Shown one piece after another: positions 44,047 to 52,517 of a stretch of 64,000 nucleotides of DNA. The stretch covers positions 806,001 to 870,000 of the forward strand of contig CAVZYX010000005.1 of NCBI GenBank assembly GCA_963779645.1, written 5' to 3'. The translations under genes and the position numbers were made by a program. The stretch is from CALMBW01 sp963779645 (GTDB lineage Bacteria > Actinomycetota > CADDZG01 > WHSQ01). How positions within the stretch are numbered: position 1 is the stretch's first letter; every line of letters begins with the position of its first letter. Under the pieces are notes generated by a model. It searched no databases. It saw only the letters and a list, made by a program, of their open reading frames with translations, and was not told where the DNA came from.

Positions 44047-44574
44047 CTAGGGCTTGTAGCGCATGGTGACTGGTAGGCGGGTTGCTCCTACCCAGCGCGG
44101 CCCCCAGTAGCTGTCGTAGAGGCTCGAAACGCGCACGCCGGATGAACTCGTCGAAGAGATGAACTTGCCTCGCCCGATGTAGATGCCGGCGTGGCTCACC
44201 CCGCTGCCAGAGGTGTTGTGGAAAACCAGATCTCCGACCTCGAGTTTGCTGCGCTTCCAGACCCTTTTGTTCTTCCCGTACCTGCCCAGGGAGAACTGGG
44301 CTGATGACGAGTGGGGGAGCGATGCGCCGTGTCCTGAATAGACCCAGCGTGTGAATCCGGAACAGTCGAATCCTCGGGGAGAGGTGCCGCCGTAGCTGTA
44401 GGGAGCACCGAGTTGTTTTCGAGCTCGACCCTCTACATGGTGACGCTGCTTGCGCCAGCTGCTCACACCGTGAGCAGATGCTGCATCGCCGAGCGTGAAG
44501 CTCAGCATGGTCAGGGACAGCACGAGGATCATCCCTGCCTTGAAACTCGAATACACAGTTGGGCTACCGCTCAT
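44047..44574 (-). CDS. NlpC/P60 family secreted peptidoglycan hydrolase
   Basis: With the ATG at 44574 (GGGAGG five bases upstream) the product is 175 aa. It has a signal peptide (SSFKAGMILVLSLTMLSFTLGDAASA) and a single NlpC/P60 domain. The catalytic Cys lies in GFDCSGFTRWVY and the His in GVSHAGIYIG. Such enzymes cut the D-Glu-diamino acid bond of peptidoglycan stem peptides outside the cell. A long, hairpin-rich leader lies upstream, suggesting control at the RNA level. The longer frame from 44862 would place the signal in the middle of the protein and is rejected. Confidence 0.85.
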   Translation of the reverse strand: MSGSPTVYSSFKAGMILVLSLTMLSFTLGDAASAHGVSSWRKQRHHVEGRARKQLGAPYSYGGTSPRGFDCSGFTRWVYSGHGASLPHSSSAQFSLGRYGKNKRVWKRSKLEVGDLVFHNTSGSGVSHAGIYIGRGKFISSTSSSGVRVSSLYDSYWGPRWVGATRLPVTMRYKP

Positions 44575-44921
44575 TCCCACCTCCCTGCAATGAAGACCCG
44601 GACCTGCTGCGCTCAGACGAGCGCGCACGAAGCACGTACCGAAGGCCTTCTGACTTCCGACTTCGCCCGGTGGTGGCGACACGAGACTTCTGGTGTCGCC
44701 TCCCGCGATCCGGGGAGTCGCGGTCTCTGATGGGGAGCTCTGGCTGAGTCCCTCGGCCCCCATCTCTTGGGGGGCTAGCTTTGGCACCTTAGGACAGGGC
44801 TCCGGTGCGGTAAACCCGGAAGTCGCGAAAACGGAGGTCCCGTTGTTGTGGATGAGCCACAATTCAACGCTGTATCCCAGGCCCCGCTTTGGCTGTGGAG
44901 TCCCAGTAGAGTCCTACGTAG
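44575..44921 (-). promoter_or_regulatory. Long structured leader upstream of the NlpC/P60 gene, class unassigned
   Basis: This 347-base gap between divergent genes contains several strong stems on the minus strand. They are GGCGACAC/GTGTCGCC (44675-44682 with 44693-44700), CCGCGA/TCGCGG (44703-44708 with 44718-44723) and GCCCCC/GGGGGC (44756-44761 with 44770-44775). NlpC/P60 and Rpf genes of actinobacteria are often behind c-di-AMP (ydaO) riboswitches, but I do not see that aptamer's conserved blocks. It may be another cis-regulatory RNA. Confidence 0.4.
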
Positions 44922-47579
44922 ATGTCGCTAACCTCGCTCCCGTCCACTCCTCCCGAACGCCGCCACGCCGCAATCGAGGGTGCGAGCCGTTCTTTGTCGG
45001 CTTTCCTAGCCGCCGACCCCGAGGCCCAGAAACTGATCGATGGAGAGGGGTCGCTCCCTGCCGATTACACCTCGACCCTTCGAGCCGCCGTAAAGAAAGG
45101 TGCTCTGCCCGAACTTCGGTTGGAGAAGCGCAGGAGGCTATTGGAGATCGCGGCCCGCGACCTGGCGGGTGAGATCGAACTCGAAACGGTCGGAGCGCGG
45201 CTCTCATCTCTGGCCGATGCAACCATCGCAACCTCGATGGAACTGCTGGGCGAGGCGCCGGACGGATTCACCGTCATCTCGATGGGCAAGCTTGGGGGCC
45301 GCGAACTCAACTACAGCTCGGACATCGACCTGATGTTCGTTGCCGAAGGTGATCCGCAGACCTCCACGCGGTTCGCCACCGCGCTCGTTCACGCGCTCAC
45401 CGAGTTCACTCCCGAAGGTCAGGCCTACCGCGTCGATCTGAACCTCCGTCCCGAGGGCCGAAGCGGAGCTTTGGTGCGTTCGCTCGAGGGATATCTCGAG
45501 TACTACCGCAGGTGGGCGAAAACATGGGAGTACCAGGCACTGATCAAAGCGCGGCCCTCCGCTGGCGATCCCGCGATCGGGGAGCGCTTCTTGGAAGAGA
45601 TCCAAGGTTTCGTTTATCCGACGGAGATCGATGAGGGTCGGATCGCCGAAACGCGGCGGATGAAGGAACGCGTTGAGTCGCATGCTCAAGCGAGTGCCCG
45701 GAGAGTGAGATCGGCAGAGAGCAACGATGTGAAGCTTGGTCCCGGCGGTATCCGCGACATCGAGTTCTCGGTCCAGTTACTGCAGCTCGTGCACGGAGGC
45801 AATGACCCTCGCGTGCGGGGTGGCAACACCCTTGACACATTGCGGGCGCTGGATAGCGGCGGGTACATCGCTGAGGAAGACAGCGCGGGTCTCGGCGTCG
45901 CCTATCGGTGGCTGCGGAATGTCGAACACCGGCTTCAACTGTGGCAGGAGCGCCAGACGCATCTTCTTCCGACAGATGACGACGCGCTCAATCGTCTAGC
46001 TCGCACGTTGGGTTTCGCGGATGCCCCAGCCGCGAGCGCGGGGACGCGTTTCCTCGAAACACATAACGGAGTTCTCGGCGATGTGCGAGGTCGTTTCGAG
46101 AAGCTTTTCTACCGACCTATGGTGGAATCGCTTGCCGAGGCGGGTGGCCATCGATTGTCGCGGGACGCGCTCAAAGAGCGTTTGCGCATCCTTGGATTCA
46201 GAGATGTGGAGCGTTCATCGAAGACATTGGAGGGCCTCGTTGCAGGCTCCTCACGTCGAGCGAAACTGATGCGTGTTCTGACCCCCGCGATGCTGCGCTT
46301 CCTGGCGGCCTCTCCGCAACCCGATCAAGGGTTGTTCTCGTTCCTGAAGCTCGGAGAGCTTCTCCAGAATCGCCTCGACATCCTTGGAGCCCTTCGCGAC
46401 AACCCTCCGGCCCTCGCCCTACTGGCGAAGCTGCTCGGAAGCGGCAGGTTCGTCGGCGAGGTCTTGGCTAACGTTCCCGAGGAGATAGCAACGATCGCCG
46501 AGAACCGCGGCCCCCGCGACAAGGACCGGTCACAGCTCGTCCGCGAGGCACTCGCGTCACTCGAGTGGCGGGGGCCGGATCGTCGGCTCGAAGGATTGCG
46601 CCGGTTCAAACGGAGGGAGACGGTCAGGATCGTCGTATCGGATGTCGCTGGTGACATCGATGCCGACCAGGTCGGAGCCTCCCTCGCCGATCTGGCGGAG
46701 GCGTGTCTGGAAGCCGCTTTGCAGGACAGTCCGATCCCCTTCGCCGTGATCGGTATGGGGAAGCTCGGGGGCCGCGAACTCAACTACGCCTCCGATATCG
46801 ATGTCATGTTCGTTTTCGATGGTGATCCGCACGTCGGCGAAAAGGTCGCTGAGGGACTTCTCGAAGCGATCGGTTCCGTGACACCCGAAGGCCAGGCTTT
46901 CAAGATCGACGCCGGTCTCCGTCCGGAAGGAAAGTCAGGGCCGCTCGCTCGCTCACTCGATGCGTACCTCGAGTACTACGAACGCTGGGGGCAGCATTGG
47001 GAACACCAAGCGCTGATCAAGGCTCGCTTCGTGGCAGGCGATGAGGAGTTGGGCTCGAAGCTGATCGAGGTGACGCGTCCCTTAGCGTTCCCCGAGCGAC
47101 TGACTCCCGCGGCCGTCGCGGAGATGCGACATTTGAAGGCTCGTATGGAGAAGGAACGGATCCCTCGTGGAACCGATCCCCGGCGAAACATGAAGCTCGG
47201 CCCGGGCGGCATGTCTGATATCGAGTTCGCCGCGCAGACATTCCAGCTTGGTCACGCAAGGCACCTGCCGTTCATGCAGGTTCCCGGCACCGTGCTGGCC
47301 ATCGACGGAGCGAGGGTCGCCGAACTACTTTCCGAAGACGACGCGCGAAGGTTGACCGATGCCTATCTATTCCTCGCGCGTTTGCGGAACCGCCTTTTCT
47401 TCATCCATGGGCGACCCGTTGACTCACTACCGGCGAAACCCGAGGAGTTGGAGGCGCTGGGGATATCTCTCGGTTTCGAGGAGCAACCTCGCCAGGAGCT
47501 AGAGGACGCTTATCTGAAGGTGACTCGCAGGTCGCGCCTGGTGTGCGAAAAGGTTGTGTTCGGCGGAACCGAACGGTAA
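44922..47579 (+). CDS. glnE: Bifunctional glutamine synthetase adenylyltransferase/deadenylylase
   Basis: The 885-aa protein contains two nucleotidyltransferase modules. The motif GMGKLGGRELNYxSDID occurs near residue 121 and again near residue 612. Each is followed by a helical domain with KLGPGGIRDIEF or KLGPGGMSDIEF. In GlnE one half adds AMP to a tyrosine of glutamine synthetase and the other removes it. The target site (DLYELPPEE) is present in the GlnA1 encoded at 50960-52385. It is slightly shorter than many GlnE proteins at the N-terminus. No clear ribosome site precedes the ATG. Confidence 0.95.
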   Translation: MSLTSLPSTPPERRHAAIEGASRSLSAFLAADPEAQKLIDGEGSLPADYTSTLRAAVKKGALPELRLEKRRRLLEIAARDLAGEIELETVGARLSSLADATIATSMELLGEAPDGFTVISMGKLGGRELNYSSDIDLMFVAEGDPQTSTRFATALVHALTEFTPEGQAYRVDLNLRPEGRSGALVRSLEGYLEYYRRWAKTWEYQALIKARPSAGDPAIGERFLEEIQGFVYPTEIDEGRIAETRRMKERVESHAQASARRVRSAESNDVKLGPGGIRDIEFSVQLLQLVHGGNDPRVRGGNTLDTLRALDSGGYIAEEDSAGLGVAYRWLRNVEHRLQLWQERQTHLLPTDDDALNRLARTLGFADAPAASAGTRFLETHNGVLGDVRGRFEKLFYRPMVESLAEAGGHRLSRDALKERLRILGFRDVERSSKTLEGLVAGSSRRAKLMRVLTPAMLRFLAASPQPDQGLFSFLKLGELLQNRLDILGALRDNPPALALLAKLLGSGRFVGEVLANVPEEIATIAENRGPRDKDRSQLVREALASLEWRGPDRRLEGLRRFKRRETVRIVVSDVAGDIDADQVGASLADLAEACLEAALQDSPIPFAVIGMGKLGGRELNYASDIDVMFVFDGDPHVGEKVAEGLLEAIGSVTPEGQAFKIDAGLRPEGKSGPLARSLDAYLEYYERWGQHWEHQALIKARFVAGDEELGSKLIEVTRPLAFPERLTPAAVAEMRHLKARMEKERIPRGTDPRRNMKLGPGGMSDIEFAAQTFQLGHARHLPFMQVPGTVLAIDGARVAELLSEDDARRLTDAYLFLARLRNRLFFIHGRPVDSLPAKPEELEALGISLGFEEQPRQELEDAYLKVTRRSRLVCEKVVFGGTER

Positions 47580-47589
47580 GCGTGACTAG

Positions 47590-47751
47590 CTACAGCGCCT
47601 GCGCAACGATGACGCCGAAGATCAAGACGCCGAGCACGATGACGCCGATGCCGAACAGGACAGACCTAGTGGCCCGGAAGCCTTCTTTGTTCAGATTCCC
47701 CATCAGCGCCACAACTCCGATCAGGACCAGCATGGGGATGAAGTACTTCAT
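47590..47751 (-). CDS. Small two-helix membrane protein
   Basis: This 53-aa frame reads MKYFIPMLVLIGVVALMG, a short polar turn (NLNKEGFRATRS), and a second helix (LFGIGVIVLGVLIFGVIVA). Its ATG overlaps the stop of the peroxiredoxin-like gene as ATGA, so translation is coupled. The balanced hairpin topology and coupling support a real gene. Function unknown; it may anchor or assist the selenoprotein, but that is speculation. Confidence 0.65.
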   Translation of the reverse strand: MKYFIPMLVLIGVVALMGNLNKEGFRATRSVLFGIGVIVLGVLIFGVIVAQAL

Positions 47752-48272
47752 CTAAGTTCTTTCAGGAGTTCGTCGATCGGCATGTTGTCCTTCGGGTCTT
47801 CGCTTCTATGCACCTTAGTTATATGCCCCCCGGGCTCGATCACGGCGAGACCTCCCAGCTGCATCGGGTCGCCTTTGACTTCCTTCGATATTTGACCCCG
47901 CAACAAGCGTTTGGAGAAGTTGAACCACATGTGCGGTCCGGCCAGATCCCAGAGGTTCCCCCGCTTGATGCCGAGCACGGGATAGGTCTCTTGTCGTTCA
48001 TCGACGAGTAACTGGAACGGGATGTCGAACTCCTCGCGGAAGTAGGCAGCCATGTCGACGCGGCCCATACCGATCGCGACCAAACGCGTCCCCGTTTCGG
48101 AGATCTCATCGAACCGGTCACGCAACTGCGTGACATACGAACGACAATAGGTTCAGCCGTAATGTCTGAGCCACACAAGAACAGCCCGGTCCGTCGCCCA
48201 CAGATCGCCGAGCCGTACTTCGGCGCCGGTGTGATCGGGAAGAACGATGTTTTCGAGTGCCGCGGCATCCAT
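47748..48272 (-). CDS. Peroxiredoxin-like (AhpC/TSA, SelU-type) protein, apparent selenoprotein with UGA at codon 40
   Basis: From the ATG at 48272 (AGGA about eight bases upstream) the frame reads to LVWLRHYG, then TGA (48155-48153), then TYCRSYVTQLRDRFDE and on to the stop at 47748, 174 aa in all. In AhpC/TSA-like thiol oxidoreductases this position is the first Cys of an HFGCxxCR motif, so UGA replaces exactly the redox-active residue, giving UxxC. A perfect hairpin lies downstream at the distance of a bacterial SECIS. Downstream sequence (VAIGMGRVDMAAYFREEFDIPF; GGLAVIEPGG) is fully intact, arguing against a pseudogene. The likely role is a thiol/peroxide reductase. Readers calling ORFs normally would start it too late, near 48125. 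Confidence 0.75.
48117..48134 (-). promoter_or_regulatory. Candidate bacterial SECIS element
   Basis: Eighteen bases after the in-frame TGA, the mRNA reads GTCACGCAGTTGCGTGAC: a perfect 7-bp stem with loop AGTT. The loop has G at its second position and begins about 25 bases after the UGA, which agrees with the known bSECIS rule (apical G, 16-37 bases from UGA). It lies within the coding sequence, as bacterial SECIS elements do. Confidence 0.7.
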
Positions 48273-48315
48273 CACAGCATCCTAGCTACGCCAAAGCCGC
48301 GGGTAAGGTCGTTTC

Positions 48316-50289
48316 GTGAAAGAGAGACTGCGGAGGAAGGATCGGGAGGCCGAGAGCCGAGATACCGGCACGCCCAGTCCCCAAACCCCTCGGCCCAGCA
48401 CGCCTCCACCCAGACCCTGGTGGAACAACATGGGCTTCGCGATAGCACTGCTTCTCGCCTTCTTCCTCGCTCAGAGTCTTTTCCTTGGGAGTGAGAGAGA
48501 AGCGATCGATTTCTCTCGGTTCCTGGAGCTGGTCGATGAGGGCCGTGTTACCGAAGCCCAGATCTCGACCAGCGATGTCACCGGTAAGTTCGAGCGTGAC
48601 GGCGGCGACCCGGTCGAGTTCTCCGCGACCATCCCGCCGAACTACGAGACGAACCAACTCGTCGATCAGCTAAGAGACCAGGATGTCGACACCAGCGGTA
48701 CACAGCCGAGTCCCTGGACGGGCCTCCTTATCTCCTTCTTGCCTTTCATTGTGATCATCGGGATCTATCTCTTCTTGATGCGGCGTGCTCAGAGACAGAT
48801 GGGCGGAGGCGTCGGACCGCTCTCCTTCGGTAAGAGCAAAGCAAAGCTCTATGACCGCACCGATCTGAAAACCACTTTCGAAGACGTGGCGGGCGTGGAT
48901 GAGGTCGAAGCCGAACTCGTCGAGTTGGTCGATTACCTGAAGAACCCAGGGCGTTACGCCAAGATCGGGGCCCACATCCCGAAGGGCGTTCTCTTGGTCG
49001 GTCCTCCCGGCACCGGCAAGACGCTCCTGGCCCGAGCCGTCGCCGGCGAGGCAGCTGTGCCTTTCTTCTACATCTCGGCTTCGGAGTTCATCGAGATGTT
49101 CGTCGGCCTGGGTGCGGCCCACGTGCGCGACCTGTTCGCTCAAGCGCGTGAGAAAGCTCCTGCCATCGTCTTCATAGACGAGATCGACTCGATCGGGATG
49201 TCCCGGTCGGGTGCGGCAGGCAATCAACTGGGGGCTCACCAAGAGCAGGAGCAGACCCTCCAGCAGCTCCTCACCGAGATGGACGGCTTCGAGCCGAACT
49301 CCGGTGTGATCATCGTCGCTGCATCGAACCGCCCCGAGGTCCTCGATCAAGCACTCTTGCGACCCGGAAGGTTCGACCGCCAGATCGTCGTGAACCTTCC
49401 CGACATCAAAGGCCGTGAGGAGATCCTTAGGATCCACGCCAGGCACGTGAATATGGATCCAACCGTCGATCTGAAGATCATGGCGCGGAGAACACCGGGC
49501 TTCTCCGGCGCTCAGCTGGCGAACATCATCAACGAGGGAGCCCTGCTCGCCGCTCGCAAGGGTCGCGACTCCGTGACGATGCCCGAGCTCGAAGAGGCCG
49601 TCGATCGTGTAGTTGCAGGACTCGAACGAAAGTCGCAGGTCTTGTCCGAGAAAGAACGAAGGATGGTTGCGTATCACGAGCTTGGTCATGCGCTCGTCGC
49701 CCACTTCCTCGAGCACGCCGATCCCGTGCATCGTGTCTCGATAATCCCGAGGAGCATCGGCGCCCTCGGCTACACCCAACAGCTTCCCGAAGAAGAGCGG
49801 TATCTCATGACCGAACCGGAGTTAAGGGATTGGATCGCAGTGCTACTCGGGGGCCGCGCCGCCGAAGAGTTGGTGTTCGGTTTCCCAACGACCGGGGCAC
49901 AAGACGACCTGCGGCGTGCCACCGATATCGCGCGCAGGATGGTGGCCGAGTTCGGGATGTCCGAAGCGGTAGGGCCGATCAACGTGACAGATCCCGGGGC
50001 GCGTTTCCTCAACCCCGCCTTCCGCAGGACGGACGACATCTCCGATGAGACCGAGGTCGCGATCGATCGTGAGGTCAAGGCATTGTTGATCGACGCTCTG
50101 AACCGGGCGCAAGGCGTACTCGAAGGCAAGCGAGCGGATCTCGATGCGCTCGCCGAGATGTTGCTCGATAAGGAGACGATCGGCCTGAAGGAACTGAAGG
50201 CTCACTTCGGCGAACCGGTGGATGACGATGATGTAGAGCCGACGACGGAGATCGCGGAGCGTCAGACCCAAGAGATCACAAGCTCATGA
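48316..50289 (+). CDS. ftsH: ATP-dependent zinc metalloprotease FtsH
   Basis: The 657-aa protein has a Pro-rich cytoplasmic N-terminus, a first membrane helix (about 38-55), an outer domain, and a second helix near residue 135. The AAA domain follows: Walker A VGPPGTGKT, Walker B IVFIDEIDS and second region of homology RPGRFDRQIVV. The peptidase domain has the zinc site HELGH. FtsH degrades misfolded or regulatory membrane and cytosolic proteins as a hexamer. It starts at a GTG divergent from the selenoprotein gene, 43 bases apart, and overlaps the DJ-1 gene. Confidence 0.95.
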   Translation: MKERLRRKDREAESRDTGTPSPQTPRPSTPPPRPWWNNMGFAIALLLAFFLAQSLFLGSEREAIDFSRFLELVDEGRVTEAQISTSDVTGKFERDGGDPVEFSATIPPNYETNQLVDQLRDQDVDTSGTQPSPWTGLLISFLPFIVIIGIYLFLMRRAQRQMGGGVGPLSFGKSKAKLYDRTDLKTTFEDVAGVDEVEAELVELVDYLKNPGRYAKIGAHIPKGVLLVGPPGTGKTLLARAVAGEAAVPFFYISASEFIEMFVGLGAAHVRDLFAQAREKAPAIVFIDEIDSIGMSRSGAAGNQLGAHQEQEQTLQQLLTEMDGFEPNSGVIIVAASNRPEVLDQALLRPGRFDRQIVVNLPDIKGREEILRIHARHVNMDPTVDLKIMARRTPGFSGAQLANIINEGALLAARKGRDSVTMPELEEAVDRVVAGLERKSQVLSEKERRMVAYHELGHALVAHFLEHADPVHRVSIIPRSIGALGYTQQLPEEERYLMTEPELRDWIAVLLGGRAAEELVFGFPTTGAQDDLRRATDIARRMVAEFGMSEAVGPINVTDPGARFLNPAFRRTDDISDETEVAIDREVKALLIDALNRAQGVLEGKRADLDALAEMLLDKETIGLKELKAHFGEPVDDDDVEPTTEIAERQTQEITSS

Positions 50290-50876
50290 CAACAAGGATC
50301 GGGATCTACCTCTTCGAAGATGCCGAGGAGCTCGACTGGGCCGGTCCCTGGGAGGTCTTGTCCTTCTGGGCGCGCATGTGGCCCGACGATGACGTGGAGG
50401 TGTTCACGTTCGCTCGTACCGAGGGGCCGATCACCTGTGCGAAGGGGCTCCGTGTGCTGCCCGACCACACGTTGGACACTGCCCCCATGATGAACGTCCT
50501 TCTCTACCCCGGCGGGATGGGCACACGGGCTCACCTCGGCGACGACGAGATCCGAAACTGGCTGCGGGGACTGGCCGACTCGGGCACTTTGATGACGAGT
50601 GTGTGCACGGGATCACTCGTGTTCGCAGATGCGGGTCTACTCAAGGGCCGACCTGCGACCACCTACTGGGCGGCCATGGATCTTCTAGGAAGCTTGGACG
50701 ACAGCATCGAGCTTCGCCCGGACGATCGTTTCGTGGATTCGGGTGATGTCATCACTGCGGCAGGAGTTAGCGCCGGGATCGACATGGCCTTGTATCTCGT
50801 CAAGCGACTGCACTCAGAAGAACGAGCCCGCGAGGTCCGCAAAGGGATCCAGTACGACCCCCAACCCCCCGTTTAA
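50286..50876 (+). CDS. DJ-1/PfpI family protein
   Basis: The 196-aa protein has the DJ-1/PfpI fold motifs: IGIYLFEDAEELDWAGPWEV at the start, LLYPGGMGTRA, and the nucleophile elbow MTSVCTGSLVFADAGLL with the conserved cysteine. The opening and TYWAAMD segment are like the isonitrile hydratase or AraC-associated subgroup. No DNA-binding domain is attached. The start overlaps the ftsH stop (ATGA). The activity cannot be assigned. A strong bidirectional terminator follows. Confidence 0.85.
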   Translation: MTTRIGIYLFEDAEELDWAGPWEVLSFWARMWPDDDVEVFTFARTEGPITCAKGLRVLPDHTLDTAPMMNVLLYPGGMGTRAHLGDDEIRNWLRGLADSGTLMTSVCTGSLVFADAGLLKGRPATTYWAAMDLLGSLDDSIELRPDDRFVDSGDVITAAGVSAGIDMALYLVKRLHSEERAREVRKGIQYDPQPPV

Positions 50877-50884
50877 AAGAAAAA

Positions 50885-50913
50885 GGCCCCCGGGAATGTC
50901 CCGGGGGCCTTTT
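50885..50913. terminator. Bidirectional intrinsic terminator
   Basis: The arms GGCCCCCGGGA and TCCCGGGGGCC pair perfectly over 11 bases around ATG. They are flanked by AAAA on the left and TTTT on the right, so they serve both the DJ-1 gene (plus) and glnA1 (minus), which converge here. Confidence 0.95.
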
Positions 50914-50920
50914 CTGTGTC

Positions 50921-50960
50921 TCGAAAGGGTCGTATAGCGGCCCAATTCCTACGCAGATTC
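50921..50960 (-). repeat. Stop-codon-associated repeat, copy B
   Basis: Read on the minus strand, this 40-base stretch begins in the TAG of glnA1 and matches copy C (58441-58480) at 37 of 40 positions. It contains CTGCGTAGGAATTGGG and CGCTATACGAC. It lies between the stop codon and the terminator. Confidence 0.85.
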
Positions 50961-52385
50961 TAGATGTCGTAGTAGAGGTAGAACTCGTGTGGGTGCGGGC
51001 GCAACCGTAGAGCGTCGACCTCGTGTGTTCTCTTGTACTCGCACCAGGTGGTGATCACATCTTCCGTGAACACCCCGCCCTCGAGCAGGTAGTCGTGGTC
51101 GGCCTCGAGCGCCCTTAGGGCTCCGTCGAGCGAGTCCACGACCTGCGGAACGTTGCGGAGCTCCTCGGGGGGTAGCTCGTACAGGTCCTTGTCGACCGGG
51201 TCGGCCGGTTCGATCTTGTTCTTGATCCCATCGAGGCCTGCCATGAGCATCGCCGAGAACGCCAGGTACGGGTTGCATGCTGCATCTGGGCAACGGAACT
51301 CGATGCGCTTTGCCTTCGGCGCCTTCGAGTAGGCCGGGATCCGGACGGCAGCCGAACGGTTCCTCTGGCTGTACACCAGGTTCACGGGAGCTTCGTAGCC
51401 CGGGACCAGACGCTTGAAGCTGTTCGTCGTCGGGTTCGTAAGCGCCAGAAGCGAATCGGCATGCGCGAGCAGTCCACCGATGTAGTAGCGAGCAGAGTCG
51501 GAGAGTTGCGCGTATCCGAGCTCGTCCCACATCAAGGTCTCGCCGTCTTTCCAGATGCTCTGGTGCACGTGCATACCGGAACCGTTGTCCATGTAGATCG
51601 GCTTAGGCATGAACGTGACCGTCTTGCCTGCGCGGTGAGCAACGTTCTTAACGACGTACTTGTAGAGCATCAGAGCGGTCGGCCATCTCGAGGAGGGGGC
51701 CGAAGCCCATGTCGATCTCACTCTGTCCTGCAGTACCGACCTCGTGGTGGTGAACCTCGACCGGGATACCAAGCTCGCGGAAGGTCATCACCATCTCGCT
51801 GCGGAGATCCTGGTAGTGGTCCATCGGCGGAACCGGGAAATACCCCTCTTTGTAGCGAGGCTTGTAACCCTTGTTGCCGCCTTCTTCTATCGCTCCGGAG
51901 TTCCACGCACCCTCGACCGCGTCGATGTAGTGGTAACTCGAGTGCTGGTTCTGATCGAACCGGATCGAGTCGAAGATGTAGAACTCTGCCTCTGGTCCGA
52001 AGTAAGCCACGTCTGCGATGCCCGTGCCTTGTAGATAGTCCTGGGCCTTCTTGGCGATGTAGCGCGGGTCACGCGTGTAGAACTCGCCGGTGACCGGATC
52101 CTTGACATATGCATGGATGATCATCGTCGGATGCTGACGGAACGGATCCATGACCGCGGTGTCGGCATCCGGTACCAGGATCATGTCGGATTCCTGGATC
52201 TCCTGGAATCCTCGGATGGACGAACCGTCGAAACCAAGACCCTCTTCAAAGACATCCTCGGTGAACTCCTCGAAAGGCATCGAGAAGTGCTGCATCAGAC
52301 CGGGGAGATCCGAGAAGCGGATGTCGACGAACTGGGCACCATTCTGCTGACCCAGCTTTAGCGCGTCGGATGGACTTGCAGCCAC
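50960..52385 (-). CDS. glnA: Glutamine synthetase type I-beta (GlnA1), single-base frameshift at about 51674
   Basis: I start the gene at the GTG at 52385, behind AGAGGAGG. The first part has GFDGSSIRGFQEIQESDM and IDMGFGPLLEMAD. An extra T (about 51674) then shifts the frame, and the rest continues LMLYKYVVKNVAHRAGKTVTFMPKPIYMDNGSGMH..., with NRSAAVRIP and the adenylylation loop DKDLYELPPEE. Without the extra base the enzyme is 474 aa, normal for the family. Because this is normally the main glutamine synthetase, a sequencing or assembly indel is the likeliest cause. The tyrosine in the loop is the expected GlnE target. A four-box GlnR site lies upstream. Confidence 0.9.
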
Positions 52386-52456
52386 ATCTCCTCCTCTTCG
52401 GGTTGCGAGCCGGGCACGTCTCTGTGCCCCGTTGGGGCTCACCTTAAGGCGAGGGG

Positions 52457-52494
52457 GTTTCCCGTCAGTTTCGGGTGTGTAAAAGGCGTGTTAC
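52457..52494 (-). promoter_or_regulatory. GlnR-like operator upstream of glnA1
   Basis: On the minus strand, GTAAC, TTTAC, GAAAC and GAAAC follow each other with exactly six bases between each, an 11-base periodicity (52494 to 52457). The TTTAC-n6-GAAAC pair fits the gTnAC-n6-GaAAC consensus of GlnR, and the flanking pentamers extend it to the double-site form. The glnA1 start is about 70 bases downstream. Confidence 0.7.
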
Positions 52495-52517
52495 GTGAAC
52501 CGACAGACGCCTCAGGA

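Noticed and set aside
44575..44921. ydaO c-di-AMP riboswitch
   Set aside because: The gene type fits, but I could not find the conserved aptamer blocks; I kept only 'structured leader'.
47748..48125. Shorter peroxiredoxin-like gene starting at 48125
   Set aside because: It would remove the redox motif and the N-terminal thioredoxin-fold strand, which are intact upstream apart from the single UGA.
50960..52442. Two separate glutamine synthetase genes at this place
   Set aside because: The two frames are the N- and C-terminal parts of one enzyme, joined by removing one base at about 51674.
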